From Siphonodentalium dalli (taxonomy: Eukaryota > Mollusca > Scaphopoda > Gadilida > Siphonodentaliidae): 64,000 nucleotides of DNA. Where the stretch lies: assembly GCA_032622095.1 (NCBI GenBank), contig CP136066.1, positions 181,880,716-181,944,715 of the forward strand. Direction: 5' to 3'. The notes under the pieces were generated by a model, which searched no databases, had not been told where the DNA came from, and saw nothing but the letters and a program-made list of their open reading frames with translations. Made by a program: the position numbers and the translations under genes. Below, in pieces: positions 23,170 through 35,099 of this stretch. Position 1 is the first letter of the stretch, and every line of letters begins with the position of its first letter.

Positions 23170-23560
23170 TAAGGGTACGTTCATACAGTGGATAGTTTGC
23201 ACAGCGTTTGGTGCAGGCATTTCCTCATATAAACCCCTATGGTGCCAAAATATGAACGGCAACTGCATATACAATGCATATTTACCAAAGCTAACGTCAT
23301 GCATGAGCACAAACTGCACCATGAAATTGAGGAGCATGAGCAGCATGGTAGCAGTAATAGTATAAGGCTACTGAATTTATGAGAAGTAAAATGTCGGTAG
23401 TTCCACATGTAACGGTGATACATTGCCTTACAATACCTGTATATGATTGATTCTTGCGAGATAATTGCAAGCTTTTTACAGGCAAATTTCGATAGCATCG
23501 CAACTAGTGGAACTACATTGTTTTTTCTCCTAATGTAGTTAGATGTGGTAAATATATATA
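23170..23560 (+). repeat. Dispersed repeat, partner at 63575-63860
   Basis: AGTTTGCAC...GGCATTT(C/T)CTCATA...AACC...GGTG...ATTTACCAAAGC, then GAGAAGTAAA and GTTCCACATGTAACGGTG, occur in order at both places, 40 kb apart. No coding content. Confidence 0.6.
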
Positions 23561-23693
23561 TTTTGACATTCAGTTTCCGACACACTGTATAGCTGTCTAG
23601 ACCGAAATCCGAAATGTATGTAACAAGAATGTCTGGCGAATTACGAGTGTGTGAACGCTAAGGCTATATGCATGTTCGCACATTGGCAAATTT

Positions 23694-24052
23694 CAGCCTG
23701 TTCTCCCGAAAACCAGCACATTATCTGCTTATAATATAACTTGTTTTAGGTAGATATTCTGCTTAAAATAGCCTGATTTTCAGTCGATAATGTCTGAAAA
23801 TGAGAATAATTAGTCATATAATCGACTCACAATGAGGCGATTCTAAGCAGATTATTTGCGCAAAATGACACAAATAAGCCAACTCACGACTGTTCAGGTG
23901 TACGCTCTTTGACAGACGTTTTCGCTGTGGGCCGCGCCAAAAAATGAATTAGCGGATAAGAGTCCATTATCTGCTTATTTCAGAATCAAATAATCACATT
24001 ATAACCTATTTAACAATATAGGTCGATTATGTGCGTATTTCCGAGAGGATAT
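23694..24052 (+). mobile_element. MITE of the CAGCCTG...GATATGTTG family, ATCTGCTTA subfamily (second copy)
   Basis: It runs from CAGCCTGTTCTCCCGAAAAC to GAGAGGATATGTTGC. It shares most of its length with 18904-19265, including AACTCACGACT...TTCAGGTGTACGCTCTTTGA and CATTATCTGCTTATTTCAGAA. Confidence 0.65.
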
Positions 24053-24114
24053 GTTGCAAATGTACCTGTCAATGTTTCCGACTATTCGTCAGAGGATCAA
24101 TGTGTGTTATTATA

Positions 24115-24548
24115 GGATAAGATAAGATAAGATAAGATGATTCATTGCAATACACCAATGGAGGCAGTTGCAAATATCAGTTAATACATGGAAAGTTACA
24201 CATTAAAATAAAATACATGTATATAGGCATATGTACGATATATAATCCTTAGTATTATAAATGTATACTTTCAACGTTTATTTCCCCATTTTGTCATTCT
24301 GTCTTTTTAGAAAGAATAACCGGATCATGTTACACACGGAATTGATTATTTGTTTGTCCTTGTTTTTCATTATGAAGATGAACTTATCATCATCACTCAT
24401 TTTATGAAATATATGCTATAATTTTGAGCAATATTAAACAAGTCTTTTCTAGAGTCAGCATACGCACTGCATTCCATAATAAAATGTTGTTCTGTTTCAA
24501 CTTTATGTTCATCACACATGTGACAAATTCTATCTTTTAATGGCATTT
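24115..24548 (-). pseudogene. LINE 3' end: C-terminal ORF fragment, 3' UTR and (TTATC)n tail
   Basis: On the minus strand a frame starting near 24548 reads RICHMCDEHKVETEQHF, then ECSAYADSRKDLF, a C-x2-C...H...C knuckle typical of LINE C-termini. After one frameshift near 24405 it continues as SDDDKFIFIMKNKDK to a stop near 24278. The copy ends with a (TTATC)n microsatellite (GATAA on the plus strand, 24115-24137), the type of short tandem tail used by many LINEs instead of poly(A). It is strongly 5'-truncated. Confidence 0.72.
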
Positions 24549-25084
24549 ATTGCTAGATATTCATTTGTTGTTTCAGACCAACATTTGTTGTTTTACATAT
24601 ACATTGTTATGTACTATTTATATCAATCTCCATGCAATTTTTGAAATTCATATTCAATTTATTGTTGCAATAAATAATGATATCTCTCCAATAACATAAA
24701 TTATTCTGCATCAATTGGGAATTTCAGACCAAAATAGATTGAAAATGTAGTGATATATTATTAAATTTTCCAAACAATATTTAAAGTGACATTTGTTGTT
24801 TTAAACCAAAAGTTGAACATTTCTCTGCTGTCTGTAAAGCAAAACATTTGGGCTGAAATGGTCATCACTTGCACGCAACAGTAACAACGGTATGGGAGAT
24901 GGAGCTTCATCAGAATTATTTGCTTAGTTTCTAAACTGTTGAGGGAAGGGGTCCATGCGTACATGTATACATTCGATTAAATGCAACCTTTTAAACTGAA
25001 TTAGGTATGATATATTATATATGTCCATAAATGTGCTACATTGTACAACATATTACTTAATAATTTGATGTTGATCATTGTGTT

Positions 25085-25365
25085 ATATATTGTGGGGAGG
25101 GTCGATTCTGTGCAGTGATCGCACCCTAGAATTACCGGAGGGCAGGGACCCGGCTCTCTGACGGTGATAGTTCTTGAACATTGCCGTTGGCGGACCGGGT
25201 TTGTGCCCCGGTGGATTTCTTGGAGGGTTCTTCCAAATTAGGACAGATTTGTCCTATATCACGTGACTCATTTATCATTGTAAATTTGTTGTGAATATAT
25301 ACAGTCTTATAAATGTACACATGTTAAAAGACTGAATAAAAAGTTGAAGTTGAAGTTGGTGGTAA
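25085..25365 (+). repeat. 3' end of a non-LTR retroelement (LINE or SINE)
   Basis: A GC-richer segment (CACCCTAGAATTACCGGAG ... GTTTGTGCCCCGGTGG) leads to ACTGAATAAAAAGTTGAAGT and a short (GTTGAA)n tail. A poly(A)-like hexamer followed by a tandem hexamer tail is typical of retroposed 3' ends. No RT sequence or tRNA-type promoter box is seen. Confidence 0.5.
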
Positions 25366-25745
25366 TGTCCAACAGTTGGAAAGCCGAATGCGCCAATAAT
25401 TTCAAACAAAGGGGTTGTAAAGTTGAAAATTCTGATATGACACCCCTACCAAATGGAGACAAGCCACGTCGTAAACGCGTGCACATTTGTAACGGGTTGT
25501 CGTATTATGGTGTATAATAATATGGATATTTGTCGCAAACAACCAGGGAACATAGTCTTGCGTGTGTCTTAATGTACCCCATTTTATCATATGTTCGTCT
25601 GCCTATGATCTAGTTATATCTTCTGAACATACATCCAGATGAATAGTGGACAATTAAATAATTTCATGTATAACTTTATAAATGAATGCTGGGAGAATCC
25701 ATTTAGTAAAGAAGTGGTTAACTGCTCTTACCTTTAAGTATAATA

Positions 25746-26128
25746 GAGACCTTTCGCAAAATAACTATTACGATTACGGATAGGATATATTGTCCTAGTG
25801 AGGTGGACACCATCACAATTTACCTATGATGGTTAATTGGTGAGACGACATATGCCCCACTATATATTCAGTTTACATCTATTTGATGGAAAAATTGATG
25901 TGCCTCTTTCCGATCCCATATTCATATGCGTGTGTTATACACCACACGGTTAATATTAGCGTCTCGATCCAAGCAGGACCGGTGGCATACCATTGACACA
26001 TAATTGAACTGAGTGGGTATATTTCGTCTCACATAAGAACCCCCGCGCGTGAAGATCAAATTTTGGCCGTATACTGGCAGGATATTGCCCATATCCGTAA
26101 TCGTATTCGTGATTTTTCGAAAGGTCTC
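25746..26128. mobile_element. TA-flanked MITE with ~40-bp TIR
   Basis: The left arm GAGACCTTTCGCAAAATAAC...ACGATTACGGATA has its inverted complement at about 26090-26128, with a few mismatches, and both ends abut TA. The ~300-bp interior has no coding capacity. Tc1/mariner-type targeting is inferred from the TA. Confidence 0.75.
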
Positions 26129-26456
26129 TACTAATTTCCTGTCAGACCGAGTCGGGCACTATATTGCCCCGCTTTTGGAGAGTTAAATTATGTCACATGT
26201 ATAGATCAGCGTCGCGGGATCTTTCGGTGCATGCATGGGCGGGCTTTGAGATAAGTCGTTAGACTATCAATTGAACCCGAAATCCATCGATCCGCGAATA
26301 ATTGAAGAGAATGGTACATGCATGTATCAAAGTTTATTTATCAATCTGTTATTCAAATGCATCATATATATTGTTATGTAATATTTATATAAATCTCCAT
26401 GTAATTTTTATGCTGCACTTTATATTTTGCCCCAAGCAAAGGGTCCATGTTGCTAT

Positions 26457-27495
26457 TGAACCCTTTCTTTGCTAAATACTCATTGGCGAGCAGTTCCCAT
26501 ATAGGAAATGTTCAGATAATAAGTTCAACAGATGACCACATTTCCCTCCAATAAATAGAAATCCCTTTGTAGTTTTATTATATGTCGTCTGCTTAGTTTT
26601 CCTGAAAACAAACCCTCCAGATGAACAATAGACCATTCCAATGTACATTTTTTACTCACCATTTATGGGCACATATCCACGGACACATAATTGTATAGAC
26701 ATATATTTAATCGTAGCTGCCCGAACAAAATGGATAAATAGAATAGAACCCCAAAAGTGTAACAAATTCTCACAGCCATAGGTGACCTTCATGCAACATC
26801 TCGATTGTCACACAACAATATGATCGCCATCTACTTATTATCTATTGTGTATATAAGGGGCGGCAGGAAGACAGCCTGCATTGGTCATGCCGCTCCTGTG
26901 CAAATTTTCAGGATATATTATTATGTTTTTGTATTATGTATTTAATTTGTGCAAATAAACAATCCAATCCATTCCAATCCACTTATAAATGTGACCCGCC
27001 ATATCAAATCCAGTCGTAAGTCGGGATTTTTTTTACCCTGTGCCAATGCATTCTCTTATATATGCGAGTCGACCATAGGTCGCCTCGCATATATAAGAGA
27101 ATGCATTGGCCTAACAATTTTTTATCATTTTGTTTAAAATAAATGTTTCTTACAATTTTTAGGACATAAAATAAAAAACATCCATTACCCTGCAGGGAGC
27201 CCCACACATACATAGAAGCATATAGAAGAGTGTCGTCTGCTCATGTTTGTCTGGGGCTCTGTGTGGGTGAAATTATAAAATTGTTGAAGAATACAAGAAA
27301 CAAATATTAAAATTGTAAAAAATTGTTAGGCCAATGCATTCTCTTATATATGCGAGGCGACCTATGGTCGACTCGCATATATAAAAGAATGCATTGGCAC
27401 AGGGTTAAAAAAAAATCCCGACTTACGACTGGATTTGATATGGCGGGTCACATATGAATGTGAGAATCCGTTTAGTATAGAAAGGGTTAAAATAT
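26457..27495. mobile_element. Possible TTAA-type element (host of MITE copy 2)
   Basis: The left sequence AACCCTTTCTTTGCTAAATA and the right sequence (inverted) TTAACCCTTTCTATACTAAA are similar, and the right one ends in TTAA. The left flank reads TTGA, not TTAA, so the boundary is uncertain. The interior contains a retroelement 3' end (about 26850-26988) with an (AATCC)n tail and MITE copy 2. Confidence 0.4.
26990..27452. mobile_element. Palindrome-core TA-flanked MITE, copy 2
   Basis: The structure is the same as at 9121-9579, with the spacer in the opposite orientation (AGGACATAAAATAAAAAACA before CCCTGCAGGG). The termini are intact; the left flank is AA rather than TA. It sits directly after a retroelement tail. 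Confidence 0.9.
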
Positions 27496-27499
27496 GTTG

Positions 27500-29150
27500 G
27501 CGATGTATAAACCACTGATATCAAATACCCCGGCGAATGGCCGCATTAAGTGGCGCTCGTTATGTTTTATAGCAAACAAATTCTCTGCAAGTTTTGCGGC
27601 AGATAAACTCAAATAGTGATGAATTGCTTCCACGATAATTCTTGCCACAAAGAGCTGATCTTTCCACGCGTTCAGCGAAATGCATGTACTTAAAAGATAT
27701 CTTTAATGGACACACTAATCAGATACGGCACTTGACAGGCAGATTTTCTAAATTGGATTTTATTTGATATTAATTAGAAGGTTGATAAATTCAAGTTGGT
27801 GTATTAGAGGTGGTCCGCGAATAAAAGCTGTTTGGTGGATAAAGTAAATCTTGATTCGTGTTTCCTATCAGTCAGCGGTTAAACAGAGTGTGTTTATAAA
27901 AACCCATCCAATAATTGGAGTGAACTCACAGATACGGCGTGGAGCGGAAACCGACTGATAGATTCATTGCGTAAATGAGTTTAAAAAATAATTCAATTTA
28001 ATTGAATATCGGAAGCGGTGGTCTGCCCCTGTATTAGTGTTTCACTATAACCTATATATAACGGTAGCAATACAACATCGAGTAATATAACCAGGGGTAT
28101 GAGATATATGGTGTGAACAATATGGTGCTTCGAGCCTATAGTTGTAATTTTATGATGCAAATGATGATAGCCTATATATTAGATTTGATGCCAACGCAGC
28201 TCCCGCCATGAAATCGTTAATACAGCCCTGCTGCTGTTTTTTAAAGTCTTGTGTAACATACGCAGGTGTTTGTGCAAAAGATATTAACTGAGGAGACTCC
28301 GTTTAAGATTTCTTTAAACATTCAACCAGGAGAGCCAATTACTGGTCAAGTCCTGATTTCAGAATTTAGATTTCAATTGTCATCAATACTTCGAAGCGTC
28401 TTTGCGTTTTACATCAAGGACGAATACAGAGGGTATGTCAACAAGGATACATCAGCATCATCGGAACTTAGCGAGTGATGACTAATACTAATGTAGCGTG
28501 AGAGGGTTAACTAATTACAAAATCTTTCTAATTAAATTCTATGTTCGCCCTATTTTACGTAATTTTACTTTCGTAATGTTCATCGCGATTTATATCGTAA
28601 ATCTATTCATCGTATTCGTACCATTTGATCAGTTTGATCAGTTTTATTTCACAGATCGCTTTGCTGATCTGGCACTTTCATAATTTTTGTAAATATTACG
28701 GGAAATCCTACGTGCTGCGTGATGTGCGTTGCTATGCTATTTTTAACGGCCTTGTTTCCGGTTGGCTGTGTATAAATACCGACCAACCGCCAACGTCGCT
28801 GGCTTTCAACTTTCTCTCTCGGCATAGCAACTTAGGTCACTTTGTCAACAACGAAGCAAGGGCATTCCAACGACTTTCATGACAATCGAGCTCATTTCCA
28901 AGCATAATTCAGCCGTATTTCCATACGCATCCTGGCGACAGAAGATTATCATGCCAGGCTACTATTATAAAGCACGCACAGCTCGCAATCTTGATGATTG
29001 CACGTTCCATTTAGATAATTTCAACGCGTATTTCATGCACTTTTCCACATGGTCAATTTCACCACAGTTCAGACTTCAGTCGTAGTCATTCTTTACTTTT
29101 ATTCTTAGTACTCTTGTAGTACATTTGTAGTATTATAGGTTAGTTCTTGC
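27500..29150. other. Intergenic DNA without recognised genes
   Basis: Open frames of 60-85 codons (28266-29085) show no domain, signal peptide or convincing splice sites. A short TTTGATCAGTTTGATCAGTT repeat lies at 28624-28643. Confidence 0.4.
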
Positions 29151-29156
29151 GTTAGC

Positions 29157-29696
29157 CTGTGAGGAATAATGGTACTCCAGTCATGCTATCCATCCAGTCA
29201 GAATCAGAGCCAGGTTTAGATGCACGAGGACAGACAGATGCATCAGAATCAGAGCCAGGTTTAGATGCACGATGGTTTAGATGCACGAGGACAGGCAGAG
29301 ATGCATCACCTGGATTATGGATAGTACAGTTTCACTCACAGACCACTTTGGTCTGATCATGGCAGATGTAATAATCAGACAGTCCGAATGCAGATCTGGT
29401 ACAGTGTATATCAAGACAGAAACCAACCGTACAACCACTCATTACCACTTGGTCGATTGCTTTGCCGATGCTCGATCGGTATTACGCCCATCCCAGGTGA
29501 ACCATTTCCAGTGCTGCCTGGTGACACATAGATGTCCACACTTGGTTGAGGCCCAGGTTACAGTTCAGCCCACATGCACACTATGCATCCAGTACATATA
29601 TACCACGTCCATACTTTATCAGTAGATGATGCAGTACCATTCCACGATCATACACACATAACAGGTTTATCCAGGTCATATTATTATTCCTCACAG
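29157..29696. mobile_element. Possible TIR element with 14-bp ends
   Basis: CTGTGAGGAATAAT at the left is matched by ATTATTCCTCACAG at the right. Inside, a ~50-bp segment (ATCAGAATCAGAGCCAGGTT...) is duplicated in tandem at 29197-29270. No clear target duplication is seen, so the call is tentative. Confidence 0.4.
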
Positions 29697-30249
29697 GTAG
29701 CTCAATTACTATAGTATATGCGGGCTCAGTCATATTAATAATCGCACTAATAGAAGTAATTTACGAGTATTCCATTCCTGCTTTATGCAATACTTACTCC
29801 CGTAATATAGTGCGTACATATTGTTCATATCTTTGTAATAGCTTTGAATATACAATGTTATCCTGGTCATTGTAAATAAATCATAGTAATTTATACTGGG
29901 ATCTACTCTTGTTAGGCTGGTCAACTCAGATGGATTTGTTGTATTTATCATGCTCACTGTGTAAGTTATAATCGGTGCGCCAGTTGGTAACGCTTGGGTA
30001 ATACCAGGTATATGGACAGCCCAGATGAACTACGTCCATCAGCTTACTCATGAATATTGATGTCGTCATCCAGCCATGCAGTGTCGACGATCCGGTCGCT
30101 GTACCGCCCTAGCCAATGCTCGCCAGTGTCTTGGTTGACATGTTACTCATCCATTCAGAGATGTCATATCTGGTCGTTATACTTCGCTGTCAGTCCAGCT
30201 AATAACATACATACGAGCCTATCCGTAACCAGCAATGTCAGGTCGAATG

Positions 30250-30520
30250 TCATAGTTTCAGCTACCGCTACCAATCCGATACATGAAGGTACCTACCAGC
30301 TATATAGCCTATATATGCAGATAGGTCAGGTCGTGAACAAGGTCAGATGTCACAGTATCAGCTACCAATCCGATACAGACATGGGTATACATGTACCTAC
30401 CAGCTAGCCTATATGTAGATAGGTCACGTCGTGAACGAGGTCAAAGGTCACAGTATCAGCTACAGCTACCGCTACCAATCCAGTACAGATGCAGGTATAC
30501 TTACCAACTGGCTTATGCAT
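30250..30520 (+). repeat. Three diverged direct copies of a ~90-bp unit
   Basis: The unit reads CAGCTACCGCTACCAATCCG, then TACCTACCAGCTA..AGCCTATAT, GATAGGTCA(G/C)GTCGTGAAC and GGTCA.A.GTCACAGTAT. It occurs about three times with insertions. Confidence 0.7.
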
Positions 30521-31039
30521 ATTAATGATATGGTAATTATGTAGTGCATTGACCAGTGGTCCATGGTCTGGCACTTCCTCGGTATAACTATAACGCTACC
30601 ACTTGTAAATTGGGAAACAGTAAGTTTCATATGTGGCATTGGGGTATATATAATGTCAGGTTTCCGCTCGGCCTATTTAGTACATTTATATAGGTACCCC
30701 TCCCCCAGCACGCCACACTAATGAGGGTGTTTTGTAGTTACCATAATTATGACAAGCAATATCCGACAACTAGCACATCAGCCGCCTAGGACTACCTTCG
30801 GATTATGGTTGAGTCAAAGACTGCTACATGGCTGAAAAGGTCCAGGTAAGGATTCGACGAGGGTGACGATTGTGAAGCAGTGACAAGTTGCGCCACTGCA
30901 CATAGCTGCCGCCAGGTAACTCGTCGGTGAGACAGGCGTATGCAGAACTAGATTCCAACATCCAACCATCATTAAAACAAGAGTCAAAGAAATATGAGAA
31001 AACAGAAACACCATACATAAATATAAGGAGAAAACAAAC

Positions 31040-31094
31040 CTGCAAACACCAGGATGCACACTCCAACAGATAACAGAAATTTACTCTGAAACAT
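31040..31094 (-). CDS. Candidate signal-peptide exon of an unidentified secreted protein
   Basis: An ATG at 31094-31092 with A at -3 opens MFQSKFLLSVGVCILVFA, a well-formed signal sequence, and reaches a GCAG|GTTTGT donor after 55 bp (phase 1). If the donor is ignored the frame stops 51 bases later. A possible next exon follows an acceptor near 30957; two frames are open there, and neither resembles a known family. Chance occurrence cannot be excluded. Confidence 0.25.
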
Positions 31095-31354
31095 TGTGAA
31101 CAGACGCAGCGGATTAATCGAGCAGGGTCAACTCAACAACCCATTTCGAATCAAAGTAGGACTGAAATTGACCATGAGCTAGACTGTATACCCACAAGTC
31201 GTCCGTTTGATGCCATGTGCGATATGGCCACTCTATAGTACCACCAGGGCTCATAAACGACCGCTCACATAATGCACCCCACTACAAACAGGGTAGCACA
31301 TTCGGGGGATTCTTACCTCTCGCAGTGGGGCGATGGATAAATGGATCTATTATA

Positions 31355-31806
31355 TGTGACCCGCCAAATCCAGTCGTAAGTCGGGATTTTGTTTACCCTG
31401 TGCCAATGCATTCTCTTATATATGCGAGTCGACCATAGGTCGCCTCGCATATATAAGAGAATGCATTGGCCTAACAATTTTTTATCATTTAAAAAAAAAA
31501 TGTTTCTTACAATTTTTAGGACATAAAATAAAAAAACATCATTACCCTGCAGGGACCCCCACACATATATAGAAGCATATAGAAGAGTGTCGTCTGCTCA
31601 TGTTTGTCTGGGGTTCTGTATGGGTGAAATTATAAAATTGTTAAAGAATACAAGAAAAAATTATTAAAATTGTAAAAAATTGTTAGGCCAAGCATTCTCT
31701 TATATATGCGAGGCGACCTATGGTCGACTCGCATATATAAGAGAATGCATTGGCACAGGGTAAACAAAATTCCGACTTACGACTGGATTTGATATGGCGG
31801 GTCACA
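31355..31806. mobile_element. Palindrome-core TA-flanked MITE, copy 3
   Basis: Same termini, two hairpins and spacer orientation as copy 2; flanked by TA on both sides. A small deletion removes TG from the outer end of the right hairpin. Confidence 0.9.
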
Positions 31807-31809
31807 TAT

Positions 31810-33150
31810 ACCCCGGGTTCACGCGGATGAACAGGGACCGAACATGTGGCTAGTTTAGAACATTACAGAATTTTTATTATAAATATGTCATTTAAAACAA
31901 TTTTATGGAAAATATGTGCAACACTAGACGTCCCTCTTGTGTTGTTTTTGGTAATATAATTGAATCGTGCCTTGAAAAGTAGTTCCTTAAAACGTTTGTT
32001 GTTGTAGTTTGAAATGCTGCCTCAAAATGCCTTACGTGTCGCTGTAATTGAACGTAACTTAAAACTCACTATCTGACAATACACTATTATGCATGGTTCA
32101 CTCTACCATAGGGCAAATGTTAATTTATTTTCGAAAATGGCCAAAGAAAATTTAGGTTTTATTTTTGTATTACGCCAAAATCGGAAATATAATTCAAAAA
32201 CCCAAATTAATATTTGTAACGGGAGCGACATCAGAATTAAATTTATAGTTTGATCATCTGCTAATTGATTAGGTTATACAGCTTAATGGGTAATAAAAGG
32301 CAATGACGGCAGCGCACTATCAAACAATGGGTCACAAAATGCAATGAATTTGAAAATTAATGAGGATTATCACTAATGATTCCTTCTCTGTCATAAGCCT
32401 GAATGGTGGGTAGTGGGTAGTGGTATATTGTCAAGTAACAATGGTGGGATTAAAGACAGGGTACTCGAAGGAATGGGCATAATTATATAGAATGTCAGAT
32501 GTTAAATAAAACCAAAATATTCACTAATCATGAGACTAGAAAATGAGGATCTAATTTGGCCAAATTTTTTTTTTTAAATTGGAAAAAAAACATCAGGATT
32601 GGCCAAAATATTTTTCGGCCCAGTGTCAACAATACATGTAGGAATAATTGGTTAATCTAACATGACGTAAAACCATATCTTGGCGCTAACTGATATTTTG
32701 GACTATACTATTGTGACTGGCTGCAATCTGGCAGGTTATACCTTAAGTATTTCTCCGTACAACAGGCTGGCTATCTCTTAAATTGTTTACACAATAACAA
32801 GGTCTGCTTCTTACTTATAATAGTACCCATTCCTTTCAGCTCTATCCAATGCGCAGTATGAAAATAAATGATGGTAAACCGCGCCGAATGGAAATCTCAT
32901 TACCTCTGTGTTGTGTAGAGAGATGTAAATACCAGGACATGTTTGCCGTAGATAAGTTTGTATCGGGGTGTTTTATTTGGTTATAATTCAGCGCGATAAG
33001 CTTATAACTCAAATATTAGCTGGGAAAATTTACTCATTTTATGTGTCTTTTAGATAAGCTGTCATCGTTTATACGATCGTTATAGCCACGTCATCAGAAC
33101 ATCTGTTGGTGGTCCGAACGATTGTCGAGTTACCTTTGAAGAACACTTTG
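31810..33150. other. Intergenic DNA without recognised genes
   Basis: AT-rich, with no supportable exon or repeat boundary. Confidence 0.4.
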
Positions 33151-33157
33151 ACATATT

Positions 33158-33870
33158 GGCTTCGGTCACACGTACCACAGTAGCTATGGCACAGTAGGTG
33201 CCACAATTTATTATGGTGGGTTTGGTGACAATTGGTAGTCATAATTAAAATCCCATAGATAGCCATGTCACCCGCTACATATTCGCACAATGAGTCTTCA
33301 AAAGTTCGTTATTATCAGCCATTTTTTTGTTTTTGGTCCTTGTATATATATAGTTCGCTTTGTTTATTCCAGATACTTTCTCTCCGCTGAATTTCCTCCA
33401 ACAGTTCCGACACAGCTTCATCGGCCCATATGAAAGTGTTAGCGGAATTATGCGTGGAACTAAACGTCGCAAAATAAAAAAAAACGCAATTGGGGAACTG
33501 TCTTAATACGCATGAAATTAATATAAGTAGATAAACATGCATCATAAATTGAGATCATATCAATAAATGCACTACGTGCATGATGTGTGGGTGAATGAGG
33601 GATTGCCACGGTCAAACACAATTCTGGACGACCGATCGTGCAATTATATATATCGTAGAGAATACAATGTAGCAAAACGTAATGAGCAGAGATCAACCTT
33701 GGCGAAACGCAATGGGTTAATTGGTGCAGTCAACTCATTGTGCGGAAATTCAGTGGGCAAAATGGCTAGCTATGGCACAGAATTATGACGACTAATTGTC
33801 ACCATACCCCACCATAATAAATTGTCACACCTACTATGCCATCGCTACAGTGATACGTGTGACCACAGCC
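33158..33870. mobile_element. MITE with ~90-bp inverted repeats
   Basis: GGCTTCGGTCACACGTACCA...TAGCTATGGCACAGTAGGTG...TTTATTATGGTGGG...GTGACAATT at 33158-33250 is matched in inverted form by 33780-33870. The flanks are ATT on both sides, a possible 3-bp target duplication. No transposase. Open frames across the arms are artefacts of the repeat. Confidence 0.75.
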
Positions 33871-34334
33871 ATTACATCACATGTTAGGCATAGGTACTCT
33901 ATTTCAATGTCTTATAACCTAAAACTAGATATTATGTTGGATTCGAAGTTCAGGTCCCTGTTTGGGGGCGTGCCAATAGACTTAATGCAGATCGATAAGA
34001 GGTGTGACCAATTTCACTTTAATTTTTGGGCATTTAATGTCACATAATATAAATTTTGGTCTGTGTGCCTGGATCATCAACGGTCAATGACCAGATCGCA
34101 GAAATAAATCACCATTATTTAAGCTTTTTTTTTCCTACTTTTTTTTTTTAGAACATATTACATATTCGATCCTCAATTTTATATTATGCGTTCCTGTATT
34201 TCAACGGAAATTCACAAAAATAAATGTTACACGAAATATACGTCGGAAATACGCCGCATATATAGGTTGTATATATGTTTAGTTTTCTCATGTATATAAC
34301 ACTCCTGGATTTTCAAAATTGAATGAAATTTGCG

Positions 34335-34650
34335 CATATTTCAAATATTAGCTGGGATAATTCACCCATTTTGTCTATTTGAAATGAGCTGTGGTAGTTT
34401 AGGTAATCGCCATAGCCACGTCATCCGACTATCTGTATGTGGACACGATGATTGTTGAGTTACCTTTGTATAAATTAAATACAACACGTTATGTATCGAT
34501 ACAATATTTCAAAGTTTTATAAGCTCAAACTAGCTTTTATTCACCCATTGTGTGTCTGTTAGATACGCTGTCAGGGTTTAGGTGATCGTTACAGCACGTC
34601 ATCCGACTATATGTTTGTGGATCCGATGATGGTTAAATGTTATGTATCGA
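34335..34650 (+). repeat. Diverged ~190-bp direct repeats related to 32985-33140
   Basis: TTACTCATTTT/TTCACCCATT, then GATA(A/C)GCTGTCA, GTTTA..(T/C)GATCGTTA(T/C)AG, CACGTCATC.GA and ATCTGT..GTGG occur in order at about 32985-33140, 34335-34465 and 34525-34640, with a last partial copy near 35010. Confidence 0.55.
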
Positions 34651-35099
34651 TAAATAATTCAATTTTTATAACAAAACTTGCTTTAATGCCGGATTTCCTA
34701 TTGCGGGGGAGAGTTTGGGGCTTACCCATATACTAACTGTATATCTACATTGCACAAGCGCTGCATGTGTCTAGTTTCTCTTTAATTTATGGACATCTAT
34801 ATATAGTGTTTTATCAACAATTTTGTTCGGTTTACTGGAACACCAACGGTTGCGACTTTTCATGATAATAAGCGACATGACCAGGACAAACAAACATGAA
34901 TACAGCTACATGAAATATACATGGGAAATAAGCGGTATATAGTTTATCTGCTCAGTAATATTTTTTATATGAATTTTCAAAAATTTAGGAATGGAGTGAG
35001 TCTTTTAAGCTGTCATCGTTGGTGGTCTGACCTATTGTTCAACTAAACGTTATAGGAATATTTGGCACACATCACATGTTAGACACTGATATATACTAT

